64,000 bases of DNA from assembly GCA_004194705.1 (NCBI GenBank), contig SADC01001291.1:992001-1056000 (forward strand), given 5' to 3'. This document shows, in pieces, positions 35,870-49,300 of this stretch. The DNA comes from Ditylenchus dipsaci. Its lineage: Eukaryota; Nematoda; Chromadorea; Rhabditida; Anguinidae. The stretch's first letter is position 1. Each line of letters opens with the position of its first letter. The notes beneath the pieces were generated by a model, which was not told the DNA's origin, made no database searches, and saw nothing but the letters and a program-made list of their open reading frames with translations. The position numbers and the translations under genes were made by a program.

Positions 35870-38160
35870 GTACTCTAGTGCCTGAGCCATCTGTCTACTC
35901 AATTAATTAGTCATCTTTATAACTCCAGTTTTCGATGTTCCACATTTAGCACAGCTATAATCCACCACTATTCGCATTTAATGTGTTTGGTTGGAATTGT
36001 TGTTGTGGAGTGCAAAAAGCAACAATCAAACTACTCTTCCGTTTAATTAATAAGGAGCGGCATCCAGCTGGTTGAAGTGGTGATTAGTGGTGTTTTGTGG
36101 TTAGATTAGCCTCTCCAACTACTAACGCTTCCGGTAATATTAATTACATAGTTGCTGTTGCTGCTACTTGCAGTAAATAACAGTAATTGCTGTTATTGGT
36201 CATCAGCTTGCTAAATTTGAGATCTACAACTTTGAGATCTACAACTTTTTAATATGTGCAAAAAAGAGACGTTTTGGTTACAAACAAGATAAACCTCCGA
36301 ACCCCATGACATTCAAAGCACTCCAACCAGCTTATATATCCAAGTTCCTCATTTTAAAACGGTGTTAAACTAGTGAGCCATATTTTTTTTTTTTTTTAAT
36401 ATTTTTCCAAAATTACTCGTCCCGGTGCCTTTTTCTGAAGTTTTCTCAGACTTCTAAATCACAGAGAAGAATTATTAAAATTGCTGAAATATTAACTAAG
36501 GTCACAGTATCGTCACTTTTTTATATGTCATCACCCAAGCGTCTTTTTTCTGAAATTTCAGTTTCCGGTTTTCAGATTCCTAACTGGTTTAAACCTTACA
36601 AAATAGTTGATCTGACCATTTAGCCTATGAGCATTTTTCAGTATTTATTGGATAACACTTTAAGGAATCACCAAAACTAAAAAAAGCTTGCTTACTAGCT
36701 AGTAGCCATTATAACAATACCATAAAAATTAGGTAGGTATTGTTATCACGTGGATATGGCTCACCTTGCCTCATTTTTCCAAGCTAGGCAGGGGGATAAT
36801 CTGGTGTTGCTTTGAGCATAATAGCCAGTGTACATGCATTCTAGCAGCAGCAGGCACTACTACAATGCTCTGTGTAAGTGGGATGGTGGTGGTGTGAGGT
36901 GTGCGCGCTCAAATTAATTTGTGTCCCTAGTCTTCTTTGTGCTTATTATGTTTTGTTATGTTGTTGCCTGGTGGTGGTGTTGAGTCTTTAGAAAGTGTGT
37001 TGCATAAAGCTGAATTATAAATTTGAAAAAAATTGTTAGGCTTCTTTACATTAAGTACTTCAAATAATATTCCGTGGTTTGACCAAGATGTATTTACTTA
37101 ATTTTTTTGTTAAATCTGAGAAGTAGCCTTCGGGCTGAGTACATTAAGGGTGGCGAGAAACTTATGGTACTAGAGTTTTCTTAAAAGCATGGCGCAGGGG
37201 ATAAGTTTTCGTTTATTTTTGTTTGAACCAGTCGATGATTCGACCCTCGGTGCAAAACATTTTAACCACTTCATAAAGTCAGCTAATTTGTCATTCCGAA
37301 TTTCAGATATTCGGCTGATTTTTGGAAAAGGTAATGTTGTGCACCAAGGGAGGAGGGGTCGAGGAAGAGGAGAGGCGAATTACAAATAAAGGGCAAAAGA
37401 CCCCATGTGTCACCGTTTTGTTGCTAATTCTAGTGAGCAGCTGAAAAAGAGTTTATTGAGCTGGTTATGATGTTTTCAATGTTGGCAACTTTTTATTTTC
37501 GGATATATTTAGTCTTTTTCCATTTTTAAGTGTAATCAAAGTTAAGTGTTATTGGCTTTTCCATTAATTTTTGATGGCTAGATTTATTAGGATAGATGGT
37601 TATACACCTTCTTATAAGGCTAATTTCATTTTAAAATTGCTTTTATGGATAAATTATAAACAAAAATCATATTTTATATGTTCTTTAACTAAGGGTGATT
37701 AACCCGGTAATAGGAAATACCTAGAATCCGCCTGTTTCTTGATATTTGATTCTAGGGAGTTGCCGAAACAGTTGCCTTCCTGGGTTCAAGTAATGCGTAC
37801 TCGATTATAAAAAGCTACTCACTATTGGGACTTGTAAAAACGGTGTATAATTAAAAGATTTTAAGAAGTAAACAAATATTTTCAAGCAAAAAACGTTTGG
37901 CCATAGTTTGAGTTCTTGTGGTATTGACGTTATGTACCTTTTGTACCATTTCGGAACTACCCTTTGTTCTAACTACTTATGCTTAGGGGTGGGCCAGTGT
38001 ATGTTAGGACGGACTAAAAAATGTCTTACGATGTCTTATGGTCTGGGACTAAAATTTGGGTACTATTAAACGAGGTTTTATAAAAAAAGCGATTTGGGAC
38101 AATTCTGAAAATAATGGGACAAAAGGTAAATAACGTCAACGCACCGATTTCTTATGTTGG
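35870..38160. other. Gene-free, mostly unique AT-rich DNA
   Basis: Several TTAATTAA/TAATTAGT sites and GTTGTTGTT tracts lie at 35900-36200 and 36800-37000. One copy of the GGCCAGTGTATGTTAGGAC dispersed motif lies at 37991. No exon was found. Confidence 0.35.
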
Positions 38161-38632
38161 GAGCCAAAGGAATTCAACCTAAAAAAGTGCGTGATGACCC
38201 AGAGGTGGGCAAACATCATATCAGATATAATCAGATCGAAAATCACAAAAAATCAAATTAAGCGGATTTTGCAGGAATAATTATTCTTAATTTCGAACTG
38301 ATCAGATCTGGTCTCGTCGATCTGATCTTTGGCGATCAAAGCTCATGCGACCCAATCTATTCTGATCTTTAGCTAACTCTAGGATTCCTAAAAAAGGTAC
38401 CTTTTAAACAAGCGTTTGCCTGGGTCCCAAAGACAAAAAGTCAATTTTTAGTGAAAATCTTTCTGCAAAGGACGAGGATCGACTGACCACGAATTATGAC
38501 TTAATTGGAGTCTAAAAATGACAATAAAAAATATACCTGATGTCAGAGCAAAAGAATGACAGCAGAGATCGAAAAGCGAGCCGGAATTTTCAACTGGAGT
38601 GGCCCACTCTGCGCCTAGACACTTTTCTTAGC

Positions 38633-39086
38633 TGTAAGGGCAGGGCTGCCATCTCGAATTTTTTTACAAAAAGGACATTTGTACAAAAAAACATTTTGAA
38701 CATTTTTGAAAGAAAAAGTGCATTTTATCTAGTGCTTATTGTCATTTTGAAGCAATAAAAAATATTTTGACTAAAATTTCAAAAAAAACGTTGGGATCCA
38801 GAAAAAAATAACAAATCTTTTTAAAAAGGACATATGGCAGCCCTGTGTAAGGGCCATAGCCGTCTCCAACAGTGGATGTCCCCGCCAATTCAAAATTTTT
38901 TCTGAATCATTGAACTTGTGTACGGATTTTTCAACTTGGTTTCTAACACAACTATGCCTAAAATTGAATTCTAGGCCTTGTTTTGTTAGAAAGGAAATTG
39001 AAAAACTCGTACAGAAGTTCAATGATTAGGCGAAATTTATTGAAATGGCGGGAGATAATCCAGAACGCGTGGCTATGGCCCTTTAA
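38633..39086. mobile_element. TTTAAAGG-family MITE with a hAT MITE in its left end
   Basis: The palindromic family core is at 38854-39086, ending GGCTATGGCCCTTTAA. A 205-bp hAT-like MITE (38641-38845, ends CAGGGCTGCCA and complement) is inserted at its left end and flanked by a perfect 8-bp duplication TGTAAGGG (38633-38640, 38846-38853). Confidence 0.85.
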
Positions 39087-40148
39087 GGAAAATCTTATAT
39101 AAAAAGAAATTGAAATTCCTTTTTTTGCTGCCCAAAGCATGTTTTTTAATTTTTGAGTTGACCAAAAGATGACTTTTTTAAATAAGCGGCTGGCTCAACT
39201 TGTTATGCAGCAGCAGCTTTTCTATTTCCATCATCTGCTTCATCCACATGCTTCCGTGTTTTCCACTTCCATATACTCTGGCCAAAACACTCTCTAGCAT
39301 TTATTTAGCGGGAAAGAGGCACTGCCACGTCCCCCCACCCTGCTGCCAACTGCTACTGCCCACCCAACTCTGTGTGTGTATGTCCGTATTTTTCCCACGG
39401 TTAAATAGGGGGAAGGCCACTTGGTTTGAATATCTCTGCTACTACTGTTTAGTGCGTGTACGTGTGTGTGTTTGTTTGCCCTGAACTTTTTCTGATGAAG
39501 GGGACGTGGAATGGCAGAGCACACTTTTTTGTTTCTTTTGAATCGAGTTTTGAAGAAGAGAATAATTTGTTGTTTGCTGTTTCTAGGTTTGAATGTAGTT
39601 GGGCACACGGCGAGCTGCCCCGTACTCCTGGATTGGTTGAAAATTTTGCAAATACAGTCGACTTAGGTACAATGTCAACTCCTCAACTTCTTTGAAGTAA
39701 AACCCTTGATTTTGAAGACTTTTGCCGACTCGTTTAGCCGCTCTAGTGTTTAAAATGGCGAATATTCCGATTTTAAGAGTCGTTTCTGAAAAGGGCGACG
39801 GTTTTGCCGAAAAGGTCTGTCAACGTCATTTTTTCAAAGAACCGTGTCTATCAGATTCACCTCTTCTTTCAAAATAAATCAGCCTCGCTTTCCAATGCCC
39901 TATTTTTATCATTTTCATAAAGAGTAGAGTAACTTGTGTAAAATAATGGCTCGTATTTTTTGTGTTTTTTTCTAATTTGACTTGGAATTCTTCTGAAGAA
40001 CCGAATTTTTTAACAGGCAGCTGCATTTACATATTTTTGAATTGGCGGGAGCAGTACTCTGTCATCTATCACTAAACTCTTTTTAAGTCGTTCAATTTTT
40101 TTTCTTCCTCTATTCGGATATATTTGTTTACTGATATTTTAATACGTA

Positions 40149-40271
40149 TACAGTCGACGCTCGATTTAGTGTTCACTTTGGGGCCGCTCTAGATGAACAC
40201 TAAATCGAACTGAACACTAAATCGAACTGAACACTAAATCGAACTGAACACTAAATCGAGCGTCGACTGTA
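40149..40271. mobile_element. pogo-like MITE built from tandem copies of its own end
   Basis: TA, then CAGTCGACGCTCGATTTAGT with the complement at the right end. The right two thirds are four tandem copies of a 17-base unit (GAACACTAAATCGAACT), which is the inverted subterminal sequence itself. Confidence 0.88.
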
Positions 40272-40394
40272 CCTAAACTAAATTCTAGCCGACTGGCTGG
40301 AGATTAGTAGTACTTAACAATGGGGTAAAAATCTATGACTTTGTTCCGCAGTTGTTTTTCAATTTGTGTTTAGGCGCAGGAAAGGACAACGTAT

Positions 40395-41794
40395 TACAGT
40401 CAAACCTCGATTTAACGACCTCAGGTCTGACACTTTTTTAACCCTATTTTCAAAATATTTTATCGATTCTTTTTGACAGTCTGGTCGCAAATATCCTAAG
40501 AATTGAGATTCCGCCGATCGTTTTTTCAAAAACCTAAAGTTTTCGCTTTAAAAAAATCAAAACCTCGATATAACGACCCCCTTTTAAAAATTAGAGTGTC
40601 GTTAAATCGAGGTTTTGATTTTTAATTGCGAAAACTCTAGATTTCTGAAAAAAAATCGCGAAATCGGAATTCTTAGGATATTTGCGACCAGACTGTCAAA
40701 AAAGAATCGACAAAATATTTTGAAAATAGGGTTAAAAAAAGTGTCGGACCCTAGGTGGGAACCAGGGATGAGAATTTATGGTTAACTAGGCCTTTTTCAA
40801 ATACATCAACCGGCCTAAAATAGGCCCGTGCCAATTTGAATTAGACTTAGGCCTAAATAGGCCTATCTTAACCTAGGCCTAATAGGCCTAATTTTAGGCC
40901 TATTTTTTTGGCGGGAATTTGAAATACATTTAATTTTTGGACGATTTTTTTTGCTTTTCGGCAAATTTTTCATTTTTTTGCTCAGAATTTCACCCTAGAG
41001 TGGACAAAAGCCACTGAAGGTTAGATTTCCAGAGGTTTACCAAAGGAGCTAAACATTTTTCGACTATTTATGCGTATTCGCCATCTATCTCGGTGAATCG
41101 ATTATTTGTAACATATTTTTAGGAATTTGTCAATTTTAGCCCCGGATTCGTGTTCAGCATGTTCGATTTACTTGTAAAACTGCTCTTAAAGGTATAACAT
41201 TATCGTAAAATTCAAATTCCTCTCGAGACAAAAGACATTTAAACTACTCAGAAAATTCAATATTTGAATCTTTTTTGTCTCGAGAGTAATTTGAACTTTT
41301 ACCATAATGTTAGACCTTTAAGAGCAGTTTTACAAGTAAATCGAGCAGGCTGAACACGAATCCGGGGCTAAAATTAACAAATTACTAAAAATATGTTGCA
41401 AATAATCGATCCATCGAGATAGATAGCGAATACGCATAAATAGTCGAAAAATGTTTAGCTCCCTTTGGTAAACCTCTGGAAATCTAACCTTCAGTGGCTT
41501 TTGTCCACTCTAGGGTGAAATTCTGAGCAAAAAAATGAAAAATTTGCCGAAAAGCAAAAAAAATCGTCCAAAAATTAAATGTATTTCAAATTCCAGCCAA
41601 AAAAATAGGCCTAAAATTAGGCCTATTAGGCCTAGGCCTAAGATAGGCCTATTTAGGCCTAAGTCTAATTCAAATTGGCGCGGGCCTATTTTAGGCCTAA
41701 AGATAGGCCTAAAATAGGCCTAGTTAACCATAATTTCTCATCCCTGGTGGGAACGAACTTGAGGTGGGGGTCGTTAAATCGAGGTTTGACTGTA
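40395..41794. mobile_element. pogo-like MITE split by a 984-bp palindromic hAT element
   Basis: The outer element (TA, CAGTCAAACCTCGATTTAAC and complement) contains an inner inverted repeat centred near 40585 and is split at 40762. The inner insert 40763-41746 has CAGGGATGAG/CTCATCCCTG ends and a perfect 8-bp duplication GTGGGAAC (40755-40762, 41747-41754), diagnostic of hAT. It is palindromic over its whole length (centre about 41254) and its outer 120 bases consist largely of repeated AGGCCTA units. Confidence 0.9.
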
Positions 41795-43003
41795 TCGGAC
41801 AGAATGTTTTATTTTTTGTTATTCGGTAAACATGCTTGGGTGTGTCACTAAAGTACTCTGGTTTACCTTGCGCCTAACCAGAAGACAAAAAAACAGTAGG
41901 TGCACTCAGATTGACACCGGATTGTTAATCACCACCTTACAACTCTACTCATTTTTTTCTATTTTATCGTCCCATCAGTTTTTTTTATTTCAGCAAATTT
42001 ATAGTAATAGTGCTGCCAAATCATCAATTTCCCCATATATTTTGTTGAATTCACACTAAAATGTGATAAATCAATCATAATCTTTTGTATTTTGTTGCCT
42101 CAAGCCTATAAGTAGTAGCTTGATTGACAATGCGAGTGACTGTAGATGTTACTGGTACTCAGATCAATGTCCAATAAATCTATAATTTAAATAAACAACA
42201 CATGACTGCATCATCATCGATTGCTTGGCCCTGCCTGTTTGTGAAAAGGGGAAGCCTAGATAGGGTAGCAGAGGTCCATACCAGGCCCCTGCTGACTACA
42301 GCTTGCGTCACACTCTAAAGCAATTTTGCACCGCCTTTGCACCACACCATACTGCAGCCTTATTATACAACCTTCCTACCAACTATTAATTTTCTTTTCT
42401 ACTGGCATGTTTTTTAAAATAAAAGGGCGAAATTGTGGAAGTAATTATTTTTTGATTGCCTTTATAAAGCCTTTTGAAAAGGAACTTATAGCTTAGTTGA
42501 CAGCTGGTTGTTAGGACTAGGTGAGAGTAATAGTCAGATCATGGAATGTTTTCTGGCTCGCTCAGCAATCCGAAGTTGGAAGGATATTGTCGAAATTCGC
42601 AATAACGAAAATATTTTAATAACAAATTGGAAAAAATAATTTGCTTGGCTTACAAATAAATTAGTTATCGGTCTTTTGGAGTTCTTTATTGGTAGTTTTG
42701 ATTTTTCCCATAGTGAACATCTTTTACTCCAATGTCGGGTTGCATGTGCCGATTCTAATACCATTTCCGTCTATGAGTATTTTCGCATAGAAAGAATTCA
42801 ACCAACAGGTTTAAGTAGTACCCTCAAAATTTAATCTTGAAGAATCTAAGGAGTGCAAAAAATCAAAAGTATAAGGAAGTGCAAGAAAATCTAAGGTTGC
42901 TACAATTTTAAAGCTCTAATAGTCCCAATTTTCAGAAATATTTACCAGAAAAAAGGGCCAGTTTTTAACAGCCTTAGGTAAGAATTATTAAAAATTGACA
43001 TGC

Positions 43004-43209
43004 CGTATTTTCTTCTGATTAAACGGCCGGCCGGTTTATTTTTCAATAAGCTCAACTGAAATTAAAAAATCGGAATCGGTAGAGCTAGTGGGAGTTTAAA
43101 AAACGCAAAAAACAGCTTTCCAAGATAATTTATCTGGTCTGAGATATAGGTCCTCGAAGTAGAGGGGCCGGTTTATTAGAGGGGCCGTTTAATTAAATGA
43201 AATACGGTA
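43004..43209. mobile_element. TACCGTATTTCCTCTAAT-family MITE with CGGCCGG runs
   Basis: Left end CCGTATTTTCTTCTGATTAA, right end TTAAATGAAATACGGTA. Inside each end is a GGCCGGCCGG/GGGGCCG segment, also seen in the copy near 2907-3110. Confidence 0.65.
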
Positions 43210-43749
43210 TCCATCTGTGGGCCACACTGCTGCACACTGCCCCCAAAGTCATAATTTTTTCTTAGACTAAGTTATAATTCAGAGCATTGGGATAAGTTTT
43301 TGAAATTCAAGAAATTCCGCACACATGCATACTTACATCTAAACCATCTATAAATAGCTACAAATATAATTAGTGACTTCATCATCAAATTATGTGTCGC
43401 ACGCCTTATATGCCCACACCTTTTCAATTACTTTATCCAACATCACGGCCATGAAAGATCTATGCGAATGGCGGGAGGGCAATCCGATAGGAAGCCTACC
43501 AAAGTGACGTTTGCACTACTTATTATTATTGCTGTAAGACCCATAGCCAGTATGATTAATCCTTTACGCAGCGATTTTCGGGTTTTCTACATTCTTATCA
43601 CTTGTTGGGTTAAAAACGGAAAATGGCGTTGGTGCATTTGGCTCCTCTGTAAGATATTGTGCCTTTTCCTATTTTTTGTAATATTTTTTACAGTAATAGT
43701 GTGTTGTTCGTTCGACTTCCACTCGAAATATAACTTTTGGGTGAACCTT

Positions 43750-43990
43750 TTTCTTGCCGTGAAAAGACTTTGTTTGCCGTAAATTTACTTTTCTGCCGCA
43801 AAAATATTTTTGCTTGCCGTCAAAACACTTTTTGTTGCCGACAAATTACTGTTGGCGGAACGCACATTGGCTGCAGAAAAAAGTAAATTAGAAGCAAAAA
43901 AAAGTATTTCTGCGGCAAAAAAAGTATTGTTAAGGCCAAATAACTTGCGGCAAAAAAAGTTTTTTTACGGCAAGAAAAAAGTTTGTCCGT
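43750..43990. repeat. Inverted arrays of a TTGCCGTAAAA unit
   Basis: Four or five copies of a CTTGCCG-containing unit are on the left and five inverted copies (CGGCAAAAAAAGT) on the right. Same organisation as the other tandem-ended palindromes. Confidence 0.55.
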
Positions 43991-44464
43991 AACTTTTTCC
44001 TTGAATTTTGCTCAATACTGATTAGCAACCTGGTGCTCTTTGTGTTGTGTCAATTTGAGCCACGTTTTCCTGTGATTTTCATGCTTTGTTCTCTAATCTA
44101 TCTATTTATTTGTCGGGCCAATGTGTGTGTATGTTTTTTTAAACCCGTTTTAGAGCTGTTGTTTTTTGTGAATTTGCATAATTTTAGTGTTATTTTTACT
44201 CATTTGTGACCAAAGTCTAATCTCTTATTTGTTGAGTGTGTTTGGTGGAAACAGCTTTCGACTCCACTTGTTAATTATATTCTTTTGAGTTTATCGAGTT
44301 TTTTTTAGAACATATAATTTTGCTTTTATATTTGCCATTGCATTCCTTTTTTCACAAATTATGTTGAATTTTTAGTGCTTTTTAGCGCAATTTTCAAATT
44401 TCGATATTTAAAGACTCATATTTTTCTTTTCGGTGTATTTCGCCTTGGTACCCAAGGAAAAATT

Positions 44465-45325
44465 AAAGTTGGGTGAAAATGAAGAACAGCATCAAAAGTA
44501 TGAATTTCAACAGTGAATTACTAAATTCTAGCAGCAATTTTAAAGTGGGGAAGGCCATAAACTTTTTTAAAAATTCTATCCGGCTCTACCCCTCAATGGG
44601 GGTTTTTTTTTGCCTTGGTACACCTGTTGTTGTTTATTTTTGTGAAATTTTAGGCTAAGGCTTAGGCAAGAGTAGGCCAGCGTATGTTAGGACGAACATA
44701 AAAAGGAGTCTAAGATGCGTTTGAGCCCGTCCTAACATACACTGGCCTAGCCTTGCCTAAGCCTAAAATTTCACAAAAAACAGAGGGACCAAGGTGAACA
44801 AAACTTCCCATTGAGGGATAGAGCCGGAGAAACGCCAAATATTGCGCCATTTTAAACTGGGCCAATTTAAATTGGGCCCGTTCAAATTAGGCCAAAATCA
44901 AATCAGGCCAATTCAAATTGGGCCAAATTCAAATTGGGTCACATTTCGACTGTAGAAAAAAGACTTTTTGCTCCTGAATACCATGAATTTCAGATACGCA
45001 ATAAAGCCATTATGTCACGACCGAATATTTAAGTACGTCAAAGGTGGTATTAAAGTGCATAGAGGGTCAAACTTCAGTCAGAAAAAGACCCAATTTAACT
45101 TGGCCTAATTTGATTTTGGCCCAACATGAATTGGACCAATCTGACTGGGCCCAATTTGTATTGGCCCAATTTGAAATGGCCTAATCTTTGGTGTGCCGAG
45201 ATGGATAGAATTTTGAAAAAAGTCGGTGGCTTTCCCCACTTTAAAATTGCTGCTAAAATTTAGTGATTTACTGTTGAAACTCATACTTTTGATGCTGTTC
45301 TTTATTCTCACCCAACTTTAATTTC
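44465..45325. mobile_element. Palindromic element with GGGCC tandem repeats and a nested hairpin
   Basis: Outer arms AAAGTTGGGTGAAAATGAAG... (44465-44600) and its complement (45185-45325). Next inside, both sides hold many copies of a CAAATTGGGCC-type unit (44860-44945 and 45085-45180). A second palindrome at about 44609-44793 (TGCCTTGGT... with GGCCAGCGTATGTTAGGAC in each arm) is inserted in the left part. Confidence 0.75.
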
Positions 45326-45757
45326 ATTTTTGGTCTTTTGAGCTAAATTTGTTCAGAAAGCAGCATTTTTAATTTCTTTGTTGGCTAATTCATTAATTTA
45401 TTGAAACAATTTTGGCCATATAGTTTTACGTAATTTATTTTTAATATTTTCCATGCTCAGTCAGATTTTACTCTAGAATAGTGCATTCTAACTATTTTTC
45501 TACAGCCTGCTCTTAAATTTGGCCAATAGGGTTCCATGGTTATTTATTTGAACAGCATAGTATTTTTGAATTTTCTGCTAAAGCGGCTATGAAAAACACT
45601 ACCATAAATATGCGTAGAATTTTAGTTAGCTCGCTAAAAAAACAAATTGACTTTTCTATGTGTTCCCAACACTGTAGTACTTCCTCACTCGAAATGGCCA
45701 TAATTTTTTTTCGTAGATTGAAAAATTTTCTGCCAGTGTCAATCTCAATTTCTCTTA

Positions 45758-45992
45758 TACCGTATTTCCTCTAATATAGCCACCTGTGGATTTATTTTTT
45801 GGATGCTCGAAAATCTAGAAATTTCTGTGTCGATCTCGAGATTTCTAGGTGAAAATCCAAAATCTAAAAAACGGAATCGGCAAAGCTCGTGAGAGTTAAG
45901 AAAATTCAATAAACGGCTTAGCAAAATATTTTCTCTGCTCCGAGAAACAGACCCTTAAATCAAGGGTGTGTCTCTATTAAAGGAAATACGGT
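45758..45992. mobile_element. TACCGTATTTCCTCTAAT-family MITE, 235 bp
   Basis: Complete copy with both ends. The interior contains CTCTGCTCCGAGA, a sequence also seen in decayed copies at 4090-4235 and 32620-32800 and in the copy at 43004-43209. Confidence 0.7.
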
Positions 45993-46390
45993 AATTCAAA
46001 ATTTACAACTAAAAAACTATTTGAGACTCCCCGGAGGCCGGGACATGACTTTAGAAAACTATAGAGTGGTTATTTTGATGCCGAAAATTTATATTTTTAT
46101 AATTAATTTTAAATCATAGTTAAATTTTTTTGCTGCAATTTTGATTTGCCTGTAAGCCAGGTTTATTCGATAGCAACAAGAAATTTATGAAAAAACCATG
46201 TATATTGAAAAATTAATTTTTTTTCTGCATAACTAAATAATTTTTTAGCATTTATCAAGGCTATCTGCTGCGCGCAGCTTAACAGTATTTCGCCTAGTTT
46301 CTTTGACTTCTAGACCAATTCCTGATGTAAATGCTAAGGTCAAGTCTATTGTGGTCTGTGCTACTACTCAACTAATATTATTAGCCTTTT

Positions 46391-49300
46391 CTGACTAGCT
46401 TACTCTCAGAGCAGTATTGTCGACCTTGAATTTATTGACGGACAGGGTATATTGGCATCAGTTTGTGAAGTGTTTAAGTCTACCTCACTCTAAGACGTCA
46501 TCCCCCACTCCAAACACCACTCTATCTCAAGGCGGTAGTGGTGGTGGTAGTTCAGGGGTTCGCCCCTCCTACCCCTCTAGCCATGCACACAACAACTCCA
46601 AAAAGGCCATCTACTCATATTACAGAAAACAAAAATTTTTAATTCATCTCCTAATAGTGCTCGTGGCAACTTTCTGCTGCTTGTGCTCCACTGGAGCAGC
46701 AAGCACTGTTCCAATAGCCAGTTCTGATGGTGAATATGCTAAGACACTGCAAAGTTAGTTGATTGAATTGATTTTAAAAGTTCATTTTTAGCGAAAAATT
46801 CACAAATCTTAAATGGGTAAATTTGAAACAATTTTTGGCCATTAGGCGTTTTTCCACTTTTTCCCCTTTCTCAAATCAGCGCCTTTTCTTAATTTCGTTT
46901 TTTTACAGTTTGGGGCACACATTGCTGGCGTTGGCCTAACCTGCATCTAAGGTTTAACAAACGTAAAAAGCAGTTGAAAAAATACAGTTCGACAAAATGG
47001 GAAAAAGTAGACAAACGCCCAAACGAATAATTTTTTGAACGCCCTGTAATTCAAGCGAAAATTAACAGATAACCTGTTAATTGACACATTTTAAGTCAAT
47101 CCAAGTAACTATATGAATTCTTAATTTCACCAATTTGCAGCATCAAAAACATACAGAGCTGGTGCTTCACTCACAAACTTAAGGGCGAAAAGGCAGCTTT
47201 CTACTCAAAAGCAATCCCCAGCTTCTAGCAGTAGCAGGGAAGCCGTAAAGCCCCAGTCTAAATCCTCTGCTATCTCTCCACCGTCCAGCTATGTTCTGTT
47301 CAGGAGGTGGATAGCTGTGGGATCTAGCCCCACCTACCACGAGATCACTAACAGCAAAAGGAGTGAGGTGGTGACTCTGGTTGTGGCAGGGCAACAGCAA
47401 CCCCAGAAGCTACCAATCAAGTTGAAGTGCTCAGCCCAATTGCACCCCCAATTTACCTCAAACCCACCTCTCACCATCACAGTCAACTGGAGAAGAAAGA
47501 GGAGGAGAAGCAACGATTCAGAAGAGACCCAGGAAGAACAAGCTATTGATGATTTGGCTACGAGTAGTGGACATGAAGCTATTCTCGAAATCAATGACAC
47601 ACATTTGAAGGTTAGATTTTTCTTAAAGGACTTGGAATCAGGGAACTTGGTGTTGAATGGTGTTGATTAGGTTGATCCGGTTTAAGTCACTTTCGAGTTA
47701 CTTTCGGCCCTTTTTCAGCACGCCGACAGTTATTTTACCTTGGTACTGCCGTCGTTATGGGTTGTGCAGGATAAGCCACCGTAGATAAGGACGGACTGAA
47801 ACATGTTTTTCTTATTTTGTTCTAGCTTGGAAAAACATGTTTGAGTGCTTCTTAACATTCGCTTGCTTTCCCTGAGCATAATTTAAAAAACAGCAGGAAG
47901 GTGACTATTCTGCCCGCAAGCATAAGCCGAACAAAAACACGGGAAGAAGGCATGATAATTGTGTAATAACCAATCTATGTTTCAAAATGTCTGCGTGCGC
48001 ATCTGAAACCTACAGGCCACCCCCCCCCTCCAGAAGGTGGTAGATAAGGCTTATGATATGTCACTTGAAGACGTTTATAAAAAAATATTAGTTATTTAAA
48101 AATATTTCAGGATGAAGACTTCAAATGTGTAGCTAATATAGTAATTGGCCATAATGTCTCTTCTGCCAATTTCGATGCAATCCAGAGAAGGAGAGTATTG
48201 AGCAGGTCAATCAAAGTGCGCTACCTACATCACACCAATGTCTTAATCTCACCTCTAAGGTACTCTTTTGGTAAAACCAATTACTCTTGACAACTATTGA
48301 ATTACAGACAAACCATCGAGGAAGGGATGCCAGCTAGAATAAAGTGCAGCTACAGTGTGTCCTCTTCAATCTACTTCTTTTATGCAAACAAACATACTGC
48401 TACTGCGAATGTTGCTGTCGTTTGGAGAAGAAATGGGCAGGTGGTTCAGCAGCATGATGGCAGCAGCAAAGGGCAGGATGGCATTAGGATGTAAGTTGCT
48501 GCTTTGGTAAAAACTAGGGGTTGGGCCTATCCGGCACAGTTGACTGTGAAAATAGTTGACTTGTTGCAGCAAGACAGTGAAGTGTCCTGCAGAAAATTTT
48601 CGAAGTTATTAAAGGAGGGGTGAAAGCTGTTAAGGAGATAGTCTCGACACGAAAGGATTTATCCAAGTTTTGTATTTTTTAAAGGGGCATGCCCACGCTA
48701 ATAAGAGGCGGTGCCCGGGAATTCAAAATTATTTCCTTATTATTGAACTTCTGTACGGATTTTTCAACTTCGTTTCTAACAAAACCATACCTAAAATTGA
48801 ATCATAGGCCCTGTTTTGTTAGAAACCAAGTTGAACAAATGTACAGAACTTCAATAATTAGGAAAAATTTTTGAATTTCCCGGGCACCACCTCTTATTAG
48901 CGTGGGTATGCCGCTTTAAATGTGATTTTAGAGCCAAATTTTGTCGACAACTCGCTGTTGCAATATCGGACAAACTTGCATAGAATTAAAAGCTGGACTA
49001 GCATCATCAATATCATAATTTCTGAATTCTTTCAAAAAATGCCCTAAAAATTGAGATGAAAGGGGAAGAAAAAGCACTGAAAAAAGGTTGATTAGCTTTC
49101 TATTATATTTCAATTTTAGCACATTTTTTGAAGTAATTCAGAAATTCTGATATTGATGATACTGATCCAACTTGCAGTTGTGCACAAGTTTGTTCGACAT
49201 CGCATTACTGAGCTGTCGACAAAATATGCCTCAAAAAACCACATTTAAAAAATACAAAACTTGGATAAATCCTTTTGTGTCGAGACTATCTCCTTAACAG

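Larger units (their letters stand above)
41830..44460. other. Gene-free stretch with two MITEs
   Basis: Apart from the elements at 43004-43209 and 43750-43990 the region is unique AT-rich DNA with GCCCCTGCTGACTACAGC-like moderate-GC patches at 42230-42370. Open frames have no splice context and no family resemblance. Confidence 0.35.

Noticed and set aside
42534..42764. LINE reverse transcriptase tail
   Set aside because: A superficial resemblance to C-terminal HxxxxC patterns did not hold; stops occur in the adjoining frames and no RT motif lies nearby.
43462..43782. 106-codon hydrophobic open frame as a membrane protein
   Set aside because: AT-rich DNA gives Phe/Ile/Leu-rich translations by chance; no splice signals, conserved residues or neighbouring exons support it.
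45105..45311. Open frame encoding repeated IGPIQIGP-like units
   Set aside because: It is a translation of the GGGCC tandem repeats in the palindromic element at 44465-45325.
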